NCBI GenBank assembly: GCA_902470475.1 | Contig: CABRGT010000002.1 | Span: 1 to 64,000 of the forward strand | DNA from: an uncultured Porphyromonadaceae bacterium | Lineage (GTDB): Bacteria > Bacteroidota > Bacteroidia > Bacteroidales > Muribaculaceae | Direction of reading: 5' to 3' | Length of the DNA: 64,000 nucleotides | The notes under the pieces: generated by a model | Databases searched by the model: none | What the model saw: the letters and a program-made list of their open reading frames with translations, nothing else | What the model was told of the DNA's origin: nothing | Shown here: piece by piece, positions 32,141 to 41,395 of the stretch | How the letters are laid out: the number at the start of each line of letters is the position of its first letter | Position numbering within the stretch: the stretch's first letter is position 1 | Made by a program: the position numbers and the translations under genes

Positions 32141-33298
32141 ATGAAACGATTGACCGCTCCACTGTTCGCCGCAGCAATGATGCTGACGGCAGTCGGCGCA
32201 TCGGGCCAGGAGGCCCTGAACGCCGTGCGCGACACGACATCGCCCGTAGTCAATGACGACCGCTCCGTCACATTCCGCCTGATCGCGCCGCGCGCCGACG
32301 AGGTATCCGTGGCCGGGGACTTTGCCCGGCAACCGATATCGATGAAGCGCGACTCGGCCGGAATGTGGTCAGCTACCACAGGACCGCTCGAATCGGATAT
32401 GTATACCTACAAATTCATCGTCGACGGAGTCGAGACGGTGGATCCGTCGAACCCATACAACGCACGCGACATATCGAGCATCACGAACTACACCATAGTG
32501 CCCGGAGGCAGGGGCGACCTGTATCTGGCCCGGGACGTGCCGCACGGCACGGTGGCGAAAGTGTGGTACGACTCGCCGCAGATGCCCGGCAAGCGCCGCA
32601 TGACGGTCTACACGCCGGCGGGCTATTCGGCCGAGCGGAAATATCCCGTACTGTATCTGCTGCACGGAATGGGCGGCGACGAGGACGCATGGCCGGAACT
32701 TGGCCGGGCAACGTACATACTCGACAATCTGATCGCAGCGTGCGAAGCCGAACCGATGATAGTGGTCATGCCCAACGGCAACGGACTGCAGACGGCAGCG
32801 CCGGGCCATACGGCCGAGGGTCTGTATGTGACGACCTCCGGCCGGTCAGTGGCACCGGAGGGACTGTTCGAGCGCGAATTCGCCGACGTAGTCGCATACG
32901 TCGACAGCGCCTACAGCACCCTGTCCGACCGCAGCCACCGCGCAATAGCGGGGCTGTCGATGGGCGGCGGACAATCGTGGCGCATATCGGCGCAGCATCC
33001 CGGGATGTTCGACTACGTGGGTCTGTTCTCAGCCGCCGTAGGCTGGAAAGGCCGTCCGGGGCGCTATTTCAGCGGCGAGGAAGCCGCCGGATATATGGCA
33101 GCCATCGAGGCCAACCCTCCCCGACTCTACTGGATCGGCATCGGCAGCGACGATTTCCTGTATGCCCTGAACGCCGATTTCCGTTCATTTCTCGACCGCG
33201 ACGGCTTCAAATACACTTACAATGAAACCGACGGCGGCCACCAATGGAAAAACTGGCGCCGCTACCTGGCCGCATTCCTCCCGCTGCTGTTCAAGTAG
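32141..33298 (+). CDS. Secreted esterase, CE1/putative esterase family, with N-terminal E-set domain
   Basis: This 385-residue protein has a signal peptide (MKRLTAPLFAAAMMLTAVGASG), an immunoglobulin-like E-set/CBM48-type domain (about 40-125: VTFRLIAPRADEVSVAGDF, TYKFIVDG), then an alpha/beta-hydrolase of the esterase D/CE1 type. HGMGGDEDAW marks the oxyanion region, GLSMGGG the nucleophilic Ser, and GGHQWKNWR the catalytic His. Such enzymes remove feruloyl or acetyl groups from plant or mucin-linked glycans; the substrate here is unknown. The neighbouring SusE/F-like pair suggests surface glycan use. Confidence 0.88.
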   Translation: MKRLTAPLFAAAMMLTAVGASGQEALNAVRDTTSPVVNDDRSVTFRLIAPRADEVSVAGDFARQPISMKRDSAGMWSATTGPLESDMYTYKFIVDGVETVDPSNPYNARDISSITNYTIVPGGRGDLYLARDVPHGTVAKVWYDSPQMPGKRRMTVYTPAGYSAERKYPVLYLLHGMGGDEDAWPELGRATYILDNLIAACEAEPMIVVMPNGNGLQTAAPGHTAEGLYVTTSGRSVAPEGLFEREFADVVAYVDSAYSTLSDRSHRAIAGLSMGGGQSWRISAQHPGMFDYVGLFSAAVGWKGRPGRYFSGEEAAGYMAAIEANPPRLYWIGIGSDDFLYALNADFRSFLDRDGFKYTYNETDGGHQWKNWRRYLAAFLPLLFK

Positions 33299-33317
33299 GC
33301 TGCACGAACACGGCCGG

Positions 33318-35324
33318 TCATGAGAAGTCGAAATCGTCGCAATCGGCCAGGGTGATGCCACTGCCGGTATACCGGCTCCACGACCGGGACGGATCGGCGA
33401 CGTTCTCGAAATCGTAGAGTCCGATCGGCAGCCCGTTGAGAAAGTACATCAGCGTCTGATCACCGGCATCCTCGACCCGTGCGGCCCGGTTGCTGCGGTA
33501 GACATAGAGCCTGTCTTTCGCACGCGTCATGGCCACATAGAGACACCGGCGGTCTTCCTCGATCGCATCGAAGCCGCTTGCCACAGCCTTGGCCGACGGA
33601 TACTGCGAATAGCTGACATTGATAATATAGCAGTTGGCGGCCTCGAGACCCTTGGCCGAATGGATGGTGGTAAGCACGACATTGTCAGGCTCGCCTTCGG
33701 ATTCCTCCTTCATGCCCGTCTCGAGCGACGGATCGAGAATATAGTCGGCTATGAATGCGGCGAGGCCGTCGGAAGCCGCGCCTATGCGCTGCAGGAGCGG
33801 CAGGTCGGCGCGGCGGCGCGCCCAGTCGTCCTTGTATTTCAGACCGAGAATGCGGTCGAGGCCATTGAAGGCAGCCTCGATGGCGAGGCTCACTTCGGCA
33901 CGCAGGTCGTTGATGGCGCGGAGCGTGAGTGCTGCCGCGGGATCGACCGCCGGATTGGCCTCAAGCGCCCCGATACAGGCGCCGAGGCTGTCGAGTCCGA
34001 GCAAGGCGTCGATGATGCGGGCCGATGTAATCTCGCCGATGCGGGGAAAGAGCATCAGATAGCGCGACCAGGCGAGTTCGTCGCGCGGATTGCTCACCAC
34101 GCGCAGGGCCGACACCACGTCGCGGACATGTGCCGAGGCCATCAGTCCGGTACCTCCGTAGATGACATAGGGGATGCGGGCCTCGATCAGACACGTCTCG
34201 ACTGCCTTAAGCCCCCAGTTGGAACGCGACAGCACCATATTGTCGCGGTAGTTCAGACCTTCGACACCGATCGAGTCACGGATTTTCATGACAATGTCGC
34301 GGGCCTGGTCCCATTCCTGACTGAAATGGCAGAGCGCCGGCCTGATGCCCTTGCCACGGTGGGCGGTGAGGGCCTTGTCGTAGCCGAGGGGCGACTGTGC
34401 GAGGAGCCAGTTCGAAAGATCGAGTATTTCCTGGGTCGACCGGTAATTGACCATGAGCTTCTTCACACACGAATCCGGTACGATGCGCGCGAAATTGTGT
34501 ATCGACCTGAAGTCGGCGCCACGGAATCCGTAGATCGACTGCGCGTCGTCGCCGACGCAGAAAAGATTGCAGGAGTTCCAGAACGACTCGAGCAGCTGGT
34601 ACTGCAGCGGATTGGTGTCCTGCATCTCGTCAACGAGGATATGATCGTAGGCGGCTGCGATGTATGCGGCCGCTTCCGGATTCCTGCGCAGCCCCACGGC
34701 GACTTTCTGCAGGATGTCGTCGTAATCGAGGTAACGCCTTTCGGCCTTGAATGCAAGATATTTGCGGATGACTTCCTGGTATACGGGCAACTTTTTAAGA
34801 ATCTTCGCCCGTGTATCTTCGTCGACATTGCCGTTGAACAGGCGCACGCCTATGGCAGTGGATAGGTTGCACCGCGCGTTGACGACGTAGGAATAGACCT
34901 CGGCAAGTTCCTCGGGCTGTATGAAATTGCTCTTCTTGAAATATCGGCCGCAGACAAGACGGAAGGCGCTGTCGCGGTCCTCCTCGTCGATAACTGTGAA
35001 CTTCCCGAAGTCGAAAACCTTTGGATTGCTGTGGATCAGTTCCATGCACCAGGAGTGGAACGTCTGGCCACGGAGTTTGTCGATGTCGGGGGCGGCCGAT
35101 GACTGCAGGCGGTCGACGATCTCACGGGCCGACTTGCGGGTGAACGACAGGATGAGCAGCCGCGACGGATGCACGCCCTTTCCGAGGAGATATTTAGCAC
35201 GGGCGATGATAGTGCGCGTCTTGCCTGTGCCGGCGCCGGCAAGCACCAGCAGATTGCGTCCTTCGAAAGTGGCCGCGTCGCGCTGTTGCGCGTTCAGTTC
35301 GTCGAGATATCCGTTGTCTGCCAT
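33318..35324 (-). CDS. UvrD/Rep-like ATP-dependent DNA helicase
   Basis: This 668-residue superfamily 1A helicase has the Q-like motif LNAQQRDAA (9-17), Walker A GAGTGKT, Walker B ILVDEMQD, motif III GDDAQSIYGFRG, motif IV NYRST, motif V TIHSAKGLEA and motif VI YVAMTRAKDRLYVYRS, all intact. It should unwind DNA during repair or restart; the exact UvrD, PcrA or Rep role cannot be set from sequence. It is shorter than E. coli UvrD. It lies 11 bases after the 181-residue membrane protein gene and is probably its operon partner. Confidence 0.93.
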   Translation of the reverse strand: MADNGYLDELNAQQRDAATFEGRNLLVLAGAGTGKTRTIIARAKYLLGKGVHPSRLLILSFTRKSAREIVDRLQSSAAPDIDKLRGQTFHSWCMELIHSNPKVFDFGKFTVIDEEDRDSAFRLVCGRYFKKSNFIQPEELAEVYSYVVNARCNLSTAIGVRLFNGNVDEDTRAKILKKLPVYQEVIRKYLAFKAERRYLDYDDILQKVAVGLRRNPEAAAYIAAAYDHILVDEMQDTNPLQYQLLESFWNSCNLFCVGDDAQSIYGFRGADFRSIHNFARIVPDSCVKKLMVNYRSTQEILDLSNWLLAQSPLGYDKALTAHRGKGIRPALCHFSQEWDQARDIVMKIRDSIGVEGLNYRDNMVLSRSNWGLKAVETCLIEARIPYVIYGGTGLMASAHVRDVVSALRVVSNPRDELAWSRYLMLFPRIGEITSARIIDALLGLDSLGACIGALEANPAVDPAAALTLRAINDLRAEVSLAIEAAFNGLDRILGLKYKDDWARRRADLPLLQRIGAASDGLAAFIADYILDPSLETGMKEESEGEPDNVVLTTIHSAKGLEAANCYIINVSYSQYPSAKAVASGFDAIEEDRRCLYVAMTRAKDRLYVYRSNRAARVEDAGDQTLMYFLNGLPIGLYDFENVADPSRSWSRYTGSGITLADCDDFDFS

Positions 35325-35335
35325 TTCATTCCCAT

Positions 35336-35881
35336 TTATTTACAGAACCTCACAACCCTGAGGCCGAGAGCGCCCCGGCCGCAGCGCACGCTGACGGACG
35401 AACCTGTGCGGAGGGTTCGGTAGCGCTCGTATGCTTCCTCCATGGTGAGGCTGCAGCCGCCTATGTCGATGCTGACCTCATAGACTTTCCGGCTGCCGCT
35501 CCGGACGTAGGTCCGGCGGGTGACACGCCGCATGACGGGCCGTTCTTTCACGGACTTGTCGACAACGACCGCCTGCACAAGAGGCATAGTGGCGAAGTCG
35601 GCGCCGTAGTAGTTGATATTTAGGACAGCTGAAGACAGCACGGGCGCCACGACAAGTACGCTGACGGCAAGCGCCGCCCACGGATTGCCGCCGACAAGAC
35701 GGCTCCACATGCGCCGCAGGGGCAGATACAGCCCGGCAGCGGCGCCGGCGGATATTGCGACAACACCCCACAGCGGGACGAGTGTGTGCGCCGCGACGGT
35801 AAGCATCTGCACCGTCACGGCCACGGCAGCCAGCAACAGGATCACAAGCCAGAGAGTATGTCGTCCGGAGTTAGGTTTCAT
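35336..35881 (-). CDS. Small membrane protein of unknown function
   Basis: I do not recognise this 181-residue protein. Three membrane helices (about 10-30, 36-55, 68-88) are followed by a soluble C-terminal part (about 95-181) rich in Arg and Val, with a conserved-looking IDIGGCSLTMEEAYERYRTLRTG stretch (split here: IDIGG ... EAYERYRTL). No signal peptide cleavage site is obvious. It heads the operon with the UvrD-like helicase (11-base gap). Its role is unknown. Confidence 0.65.
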   Translation of the reverse strand: MKPNSGRHTLWLVILLLAAVAVTVQMLTVAAHTLVPLWGVVAISAGAAAGLYLPLRRMWSRLVGGNPWAALAVSVLVVAPVLSSAVLNINYYGADFATMPLVQAVVVDKSVKERPVMRRVTRRTYVRSGSRKVYEVSIDIGGCSLTMEEAYERYRTLRTGSSVSVRCGRGALGLRVVRFCK

Positions 35882-35909
35882 TTGAAAATTACAGTTTCCG
35901 TTATTGATA

Positions 35910-35940
35910 CAAATTTAGTAATTTTGCACCGATAATACAA
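35910..35940 (-). promoter_or_regulatory. Promoter of the membrane protein/UvrD operon
   Basis: Minus-strand TTG (35940-35938), 20 bases, TAAATTTG (35917-35910): both elements fit. Its -7 box is separated by a single base from the plus-strand box at 35919, so the two promoters are back to back. Confidence 0.75.
35919..35926 (+). promoter_or_regulatory. -7 box of the M48 metallopeptidase gene
   Basis: TAATTTTG fits the -7 consensus, 62 bases ahead of the start codon. The only candidate -33 is a weak TTTCC at 35895-35899. It shares its region with the opposing promoter. Confidence 0.6.
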
Positions 35941-35988
35941 AGGAGTTGCGCAGTAAAATCGTAACAGACAGATAATCAAATCAAGAAT

Positions 35989-36783
35989 ATGAAAAAACTG
36001 ATCTACACAATCGCAATCGCAGCGGCCGGAGCCTTCCTGATGCCTTCGGTACAGGCACAGCTCAGTCTTGGGCGCCTCGGAAACGCAGTGAAGCAGGGCG
36101 TACAGGCCTTCACACTCACCGACCAGCAGATGGCCGACTATGTGAAGGAATCCGTGACATGGATGGACAACAACAACAAGGTGTCGGATGCCAACAGCCC
36201 GTACACCAAACGGCTCAACCGTCTGACTGAAGGCATTACGCAGGTCGAAGGCATTCCGCTGAACTTCAAGGTCTACGAAGTGATAGATGTGAACGCGTTC
36301 GCTTGTCCCGACGGCAGTGTGCGGGTGTTCTCCTCACTGATGGACATAATGACCGATGACGAACTGATGGGCATCATCGGACACGAAATCGGCCACGTAG
36401 CCAAACACCACTCGCGCAAGGCATTCCAGAACGAGCTGCTCACCGGCGCGCTTAAAGAAGGCATCGCATCGACAGGCGGAGTGGCCGCGGCTCTGACCGA
36501 CTCGCAGCTCGGCCAGCTGAGCCAGTCGCTGATCGGCGCGAAGTATTCGCAGAAGCAGGAAAAGGAAGCTGATGACTACGGATATGAATTCCTTGTAAGC
36601 TACGGACGCAATCCGTGGGGCATGGTCATGGCATTTGAAAAATTCCTGGAAATGGAGCAGAGCTCCGGCACGTCGTCGAGCTACGTACAGAAGATGTTCT
36701 CGTCGCACCCCGAAACGACCGAACGCATCAAACGGCTTACCAAGCGTGCGGAAAAAGACGGCATAGCCCGTCCGGCGAAATAA
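35989..36783 (+). CDS. M48 family zinc metallopeptidase
   Basis: This 264-residue protease has a signal peptide (MKKLIYTIAIAAAGAFLMPSVQA) and the zinc motif HEIGHVAKHH (His132, Glu133, His136) followed by the third ligand in EKEADDYG (about 193). FACPDGSVRVFSSLMD (about 105-120) precedes it, as in Loi/BepA-like periplasmic M48 enzymes. It should act in the periplasm, probably on misfolded outer-membrane or exported proteins. It has no membrane anchor beyond the signal peptide. It is divergently transcribed from the helicase operon and ends next to the convergent glycosyltransferase. Confidence 0.9.
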   Translation: MKKLIYTIAIAAAGAFLMPSVQAQLSLGRLGNAVKQGVQAFTLTDQQMADYVKESVTWMDNNNKVSDANSPYTKRLNRLTEGITQVEGIPLNFKVYEVIDVNAFACPDGSVRVFSSLMDIMTDDELMGIIGHEIGHVAKHHSRKAFQNELLTGALKEGIASTGGVAAALTDSQLGQLSQSLIGAKYSQKQEKEADDYGYEFLVSYGRNPWGMVMAFEKFLEMEQSSGTSSSYVQKMFSSHPETTERIKRLTKRAEKDGIARPAK

Positions 36784-37872
36784 TCAGAGAGACTTATACA
36801 ATTCCAGCGTAGCGTCGGCAATGCGGTCCCAGTCGAAAGGCGTCAGACCATAGTGCCGGCGCTTCGGCATTTCAGCAGCCTTACGCCGGAGCGCCTCGGC
36901 CAGCGCACCTGTATCGCCGACGGGATAAAAATCGCCATCTTCGAGCATGGGCAGACGGTTTGGCTCGATATCGCTTGCTATGATGTCAATGCCGTAGCTC
37001 ATAGCCTCGAGCATGGCGATGGGCAGCCCCTCATTGTACGACGGCAGCACACTGAGTGACGCGCCGCTGAAAAGCTGGCGGAGAGGATCGCCGCTGACAA
37101 ATCCAGGCAGAATGACACCCTCACGGCGGGCATCCTCGACGAGCCGTCGCGAATAGTCGGTCTCGTGGTCGGGCGCACCGGCAATCACCAGGTCGCAGGT
37201 GCCGCGCAACCCCGAGGCGGCATAGGCCTCCACAAGGTCATGAAAACCCTTCTCGGGCGTGAACCGGCCCAATGCCAGAATATAGGGCCGCTCACCTACT
37301 CCGATGCGGGAAAGATACGAGCGGTCGTCGGTGGGTTCGACCTTGTTCACTCCGTTATAGATCAGATTTATCTTCTTTTTCGGATAGCGCTCCGACAGAG
37401 AACGCCGGATAGGATCCGAGATGGCGATGACGGCATTGGCCCACCGGATGCTGCACCACTCGCCCAGACGGAGAATCGACTTCGCCACGGCGTTCCATTT
37501 GTCGTGATCGTAATTGAACGAATGGACGGTAAGCACGACTTTCAGCCCGAGCAGACGTGCCATCGGCGCAAGCAGGCCGGGACCGATACCATGGATGTGA
37601 AGCACGTCGGCTTTCGAACGGCGTGCGCGGATTATCGCCAGAAAGGTGTGAACGATCGCCTCGAAATGTTTGTCGCGCGGAGCGTACAGGTCGGCGAACC
37701 GTATGCCTGCGGGCGCGGCACCGCGGTTGCTGTCGGTAAGATATGGTCTGCGCCGGGCCACCGTGATATTTACTCCGAGGCGGGCAAGCCTCGTATAAAG
37801 CTGCTCGCAGTGAGTCTCGACCCCTCCCATTATCCCGGGAAAGCCTCGCGTTCCGGTGACAAAGAGCTTCAT
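36784..37872 (-). CDS. GT4 family glycosyltransferase
   Basis: This 362-residue enzyme has a GT-B fold. The N-terminal domain starts KLFVTGTRGFPGIMGGVETHCEQL with the glycine-rich acceptor loop, and the C-terminal domain has LALGRFTPEKGFHDLVEA and the donor-site SYNEGLPIAMLEAMSYG with the ExxxxxxxE pattern. Members transfer a nucleotide-sugar donor's sugar onto a lipid- or glycan acceptor for exopolysaccharide or LPS; the sugar cannot be predicted. It overlaps the second GT4 gene by 4 bases (37869-37872), so they work in one pathway. Confidence 0.9.
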   Translation of the reverse strand: MKLFVTGTRGFPGIMGGVETHCEQLYTRLARLGVNITVARRRPYLTDSNRGAAPAGIRFADLYAPRDKHFEAIVHTFLAIIRARRSKADVLHIHGIGPGLLAPMARLLGLKVVLTVHSFNYDHDKWNAVAKSILRLGEWCSIRWANAVIAISDPIRRSLSERYPKKKINLIYNGVNKVEPTDDRSYLSRIGVGERPYILALGRFTPEKGFHDLVEAYAASGLRGTCDLVIAGAPDHETDYSRRLVEDARREGVILPGFVSGDPLRQLFSGASLSVLPSYNEGLPIAMLEAMSYGIDIIASDIEPNRLPMLEDGDFYPVGDTGALAEALRRKAAEMPKRRHYGLTPFDWDRIADATLELYKSL

Positions 37873-38927
37873 GGCAGGGATTTTATCAATTTAATATAAT
37901 TCTCGCGGAACTGTCCGGCTGAAAACATGGCGGCGAGCATGCGCTTGGATTCGGCACCCATGCGGACTCTCTTATCAGGATTCTGCGCCAGATCTACGAC
38001 GGCATCGGCAATTGCCTCAGCATCGCCCGCGGCGCAGAGGTGTCCGTTGACTCCGTCGGTCACCAGGCGCGGATTGTCGCCGACGGAGGTGGCCACCACC
38101 GGAAGGTCGGCGTTCATGGCTTCCATGACCGAGTTGCTTGTGCCCTCGAACAACGAAGTCGACAGATACATGTCGGCACTTCCGAGCAACGCCGGAATGC
38201 CGGGCGGATCGATAAGTATCTTCGTGATCTTTTCGATACCGCTATCGGACACCATACGGCGTATGCGGTCCTCAAGAGATCCGTAACCCACTATGACAAA
38301 ACGTAGCGAAGGCACACGGGCGGACGCAAGCGCCATGCTGCGGATCGCTGTCCCATAGTCTTTCTGAGGTACGAACCTGCCGACCGTTATGACCGTGACA
38401 GTGTCGGAAACAGTCTTGTGACGAAGCGGAGATATATTCTCGAAACAATTGGGAATCACCGACATGCGTGCTGCCTGAAATCCTCGCGCCACAAAACTTT
38501 CGCGAGCGGAATAGGAATTGCTGACCGTCATGGTCGCCAGCTTGTTGGTGACATAGCGGTCGGCGATCAGCTTCAGACGCGGCAGGGATGCACTGCGGAT
38601 GCCGGTGACGACATTCACCCCGGTGCGGCGTCCGATATAGGCGGCAAGCACATTCGCACCGGTCAGATATGAGAACACGGCCCGCGGCTTCAGGCCCGAG
38701 AATATACGCTCGGTCTGCCGGACACGGTCGCGGAAGCCTCCGCGGAGCTGATGCAGGTCGATATCGGCCGACGCCAGCATAGGCCTGTAGCAGTCGTGGA
38801 TCACATCACCGTCGAAAACGACCACATGCGTCTCATAGTCTCTGCAAAGCGCACGCGCGAGCAGAACGGCCTGTTTTTCAGCGCCGCCCTTGGCAAGATT
38901 CTTTACGAAGATGATGATTGAGTCCAT
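37869..38927 (-). CDS. GT4 family glycosyltransferase, upstream partner
   Basis: From the ATG at 38927 (352 aa) the protein opens MDSIIIFVKNLAKGGAEKQ, the usual GT4 N-terminus; the frame continues 7 codons further to 38948, but the shorter start is more natural. The donor domain is visible in TVGRFVPQKDYGTAIRSMA and STSLFEGTSNSVMEAM. It is the first gene of a two-gene GT operon. No other glycan-synthesis gene sits alongside, so the glycan is unknown. No promoter is obvious in the short gap to the RprY terminator. Confidence 0.87.
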   Translation of the reverse strand: MDSIIIFVKNLAKGGAEKQAVLLARALCRDYETHVVVFDGDVIHDCYRPMLASADIDLHQLRGGFRDRVRQTERIFSGLKPRAVFSYLTGANVLAAYIGRRTGVNVVTGIRSASLPRLKLIADRYVTNKLATMTVSNSYSARESFVARGFQAARMSVIPNCFENISPLRHKTVSDTVTVITVGRFVPQKDYGTAIRSMALASARVPSLRFVIVGYGSLEDRIRRMVSDSGIEKITKILIDPPGIPALLGSADMYLSTSLFEGTSNSVMEAMNADLPVVATSVGDNPRLVTDGVNGHLCAAGDAEAIADAVVDLAQNPDKRVRMGAESKRMLAAMFSAGQFRENYIKLIKSLP

Positions 38928-39012
38928 TAAAGGGGTTTTGTTTCTCACTCAGGTTTTGGGTTCACTTGGTTTATTAACGGATTTTAACTGCATATATTGC
39001 ACCGGAGGGCAT

Positions 39013-39066
39013 AAAAAAATACCGGCCGCATCCCGACATGTAGGTCCGGGATGCGGCCGGTATTTT
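39013..39066. terminator. Bidirectional terminator between rprY and the GT4 pair
   Basis: A long stem, AATACCGGCCGCATCCCG (39018-39035) with CGGGATGCGGCCGGTATT (39047-39064), has an 11-base loop. The minus-strand exit is followed by seven T residues (39019-39013), and the plus strand by TTTT. It mainly ends the rprXY transcript. Confidence 0.9.
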
Positions 39067-39087
39067 AAGGGGAGGATATACAATAAC

Positions 39088-39795
39088 TTACTTCTTTCGC
39101 TCGGGTTCGGGCGCGATGAGCTTGTAGCCCTTGCCGTGAATGTTGATGATCTCGATCGAGGGATCGTCCTTCAGATGCTTGCGAAGCTTGGTGATGTAGA
39201 CGTCCATGGAACGTGCGTTGAAGTAGTTGTCATCGATCCAGATGGTCTTGAGCGCATAATTGCGTTCGAGGATCTGATTGGCGTGGGCGCAGAGGAGGCT
39301 GAGCAGTTCCGACTCCTTTGTGGTGAGCTTGGTGACCTTGTCATCGATCATCAGCACCTGCTTCTGTGTGTCGAAAGTGAACTTGCCGATCTTGTACATC
39401 GTGATCTCCTTGCCCTTGTTGCCCTTGACACGGCGCAGAATGGCCTCGATACGGAGCACCAGTTCTTCCATCGAGAACGGTTTGGTGATATAGTCATCGG
39501 CTCCGAGCTTGAAACCCTCGAAGATGTCTTCCTTGAGCGACTTTGCCGTAAGGAAGATAATGGGAACCTCGTTGTTGAAGGTGCGGATTTCCTGCGCGAG
39601 CGTGAAGCCGTCCTTTTTGGGCATCATCACGTCGAGGACGCAGATGTCATATTTACCCTTCAGGAAAGCCTTGTAGCCGGCCTCGCCGTCGCTGTAAAGG
39701 TCGGCGCTGAAGCCCTTGGCCTGGAGATATTCCCGCAGCAGCATGCCAAGATTCTCGTCATCTTCGCAAAGCAGTATCTTCATGCGATCTTCCAT
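39088..39795 (-). CDS. rprY: Response regulator RprY (OmpR family)
   Basis: This 235-residue regulator has a receiver domain with Asp12/Asp13-like acidic pocket (CEDDENLG), phosphoacceptor Asp55 in VLDVMMPKKDG, and conserved Thr/Lys (FLTAKS, ITKPFSMEE), then an OmpR-type winged-helix DNA-binding domain (about 135-228: LTTKESELLSLL, RSMDVYITKLRKHL). Sequence and pairing match RprY of Bacteroides. It is downstream of its kinase gene with a 5-base gap. The targets here are unknown. Confidence 0.92.
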   Translation of the reverse strand: MEDRMKILLCEDDENLGMLLREYLQAKGFSADLYSDGEAGYKAFLKGKYDICVLDVMMPKKDGFTLAQEIRTFNNEVPIIFLTAKSLKEDIFEGFKLGADDYITKPFSMEELVLRIEAILRRVKGNKGKEITMYKIGKFTFDTQKQVLMIDDKVTKLTTKESELLSLLCAHANQILERNYALKTIWIDDNYFNARSMDVYITKLRKHLKDDPSIEIINIHGKGYKLIAPEPERKK

Positions 39796-39800
39796 AATTG

Positions 39801-41333
39801 TTAGTTTTTAGAGAGTGGTAATATAATTATAAATTTTGTTCCTACATTATATTCGCTTTCGACATTGATCGTGCCGCCCAGCTCGCCTATCATCTTCTTG
39901 ACATAGGCCAGGCCGAGGCCGAATCCCTTTACATCGTGCAGGTTGCCGGTGGAGACACGATAGAACTTATCGAAAATCTTCTTGAGGTCCTCGCGGCGGA
40001 TACCGATGCCGTTGTCGGCGATGACGATCTCGAGGCGTTCGTCGGCCAGATCGCGCGAAGCGACGGTGATGTTGAGCGGACGTTCTTCCGAACGATATTT
40101 CACGGCATTGTCGAGCAGGTTGAATATCACGTTGGTGAAATGCATCTCATCGACATACACCAGCGCGTTCATGGCGTCGAGGTCGGCCGATATGTGTCCG
40201 CCGTATTTCTCCACCTTCAGCTTGAAGGTGTTCACGATGTTATAGACCGTGAGGTTGGCGTCGATCTCCTGGAGCTTCAACGTGGCTTTCTGCTTGTCGA
40301 ACATCGACATCTGAAGCACTTTCTCGACCTGGAAGCGCAGACGCTTTGTCTCGTCGTTGACCACCTGCGAGATCTGCTGGAGCATGGCGGGCGACTTGCG
40401 CACCGCAGGGTCGTTGAGCATCTGCGCGGCGAGCGATATCGACGAAATGGGGGTCTTGAACTCGTGCGTCATGTTGTTGATGAAATCGTTCTTCATCTCC
40501 GTAAGCTTCTTCTGCCGGAATGCCACGATAATGACGTAGACGAAAACTATGATCAGTATCAGAGTGAAGGCAAACGCCGGCACCAGGAACGATATCGAAC
40601 GGAATATATAGTCCTTCTTCGTGGGGAAGTAGACTTTCAGATAATAGTGCCGCGACGACGGATCACGGGGGAAAAGCGTCTGCGTGAACGTATTGTCGGG
40701 CGACGCGGCCGCAGGGCTATAGCCGGCCGAACGATACTGGATGATGCCCGCGCGGTTGACAACCGCAAATTCGAACGGCACTTTCAGGCCGAGCGTATCA
40801 AGCTCCTGGGTAAGATATCGGCGCACAAGTGTCGAATCGGCACGAAGCATTATCGGACGCGTCGACGCGGTAGTCATGATATTCAGTATCACGTCGTCGA
40901 GCATGCCTTTCTGATACATGAAGTGGTCGCGGTAGACCTCGCTGGCATTGCGGATGCCGCTGCCGATGATCGATCCGCCGCTCTGGAGCTTGGTTATCTC
41001 CGATGCATCGCCCTTGATCGTGAGGTCAGCCTCAAGACCCGAGGCTGTCGAGAAGGTATATTTGATGCCCTCCTGACGCGGGAGCGCTCCGCCGAGACGC
41101 TGGGCGTAAATCGACTGGGACTCGACGCGGTTGACCTCGTCCTCGAGATAGTACATCGTCTCATCCTGCTCAAGCTTCACGGTGACAGCCACCAAAGCCT
41201 GACGGACACCCTGCGAGAACTGCTCGTAACGTATCTCGACGATATTCTTCATATAGAATATCTGGATACACAGCAGAGCTATGAAGGTAAGGCCCATCAG
41301 AATGGTCAATATCCATATCGTATGTTTCTTCAT
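39801..41333 (-). CDS. rprX: Sensor histidine kinase RprX
   Basis: This 510-residue kinase has a TM helix at the N-terminus (about 6-30), a periplasmic sensor domain (about 31-245), a second TM (about 250-275), then HisKA with the H-box MTHEFKTPISSISLAAQML (His near 300), and an ATPase domain with FNLLDNAVKYR, DNGIGI and GFGLGLAYVKK. It pairs with RprY in the next gene, as in Bacteroides fragilis RprXY. The signal sensed here is unknown. A promoter with a structured leader lies upstream. Confidence 0.92.
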   Translation of the reverse strand: MKKHTIWILTILMGLTFIALLCIQIFYMKNIVEIRYEQFSQGVRQALVAVTVKLEQDETMYYLEDEVNRVESQSIYAQRLGGALPRQEGIKYTFSTASGLEADLTIKGDASEITKLQSGGSIIGSGIRNASEVYRDHFMYQKGMLDDVILNIMTTASTRPIMLRADSTLVRRYLTQELDTLGLKVPFEFAVVNRAGIIQYRSAGYSPAAASPDNTFTQTLFPRDPSSRHYYLKVYFPTKKDYIFRSISFLVPAFAFTLILIIVFVYVIIVAFRQKKLTEMKNDFINNMTHEFKTPISSISLAAQMLNDPAVRKSPAMLQQISQVVNDETKRLRFQVEKVLQMSMFDKQKATLKLQEIDANLTVYNIVNTFKLKVEKYGGHISADLDAMNALVYVDEMHFTNVIFNLLDNAVKYRSEERPLNITVASRDLADERLEIVIADNGIGIRREDLKKIFDKFYRVSTGNLHDVKGFGLGLAYVKKMIGELGGTINVESEYNVGTKFIIILPLSKN

Positions 41334-41395
41334 TACGTTAATTCCCTTATCTCGACGACGTTAATTTTATTAAACTTCATTATATTTAACAATTC

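Noticed and set aside
33660..34865. 401-codon plus-strand frame opposite the UvrD-like helicase
   Set aside because: All helicase motifs lie in the minus-strand frame, so this is a G+C-driven shadow.
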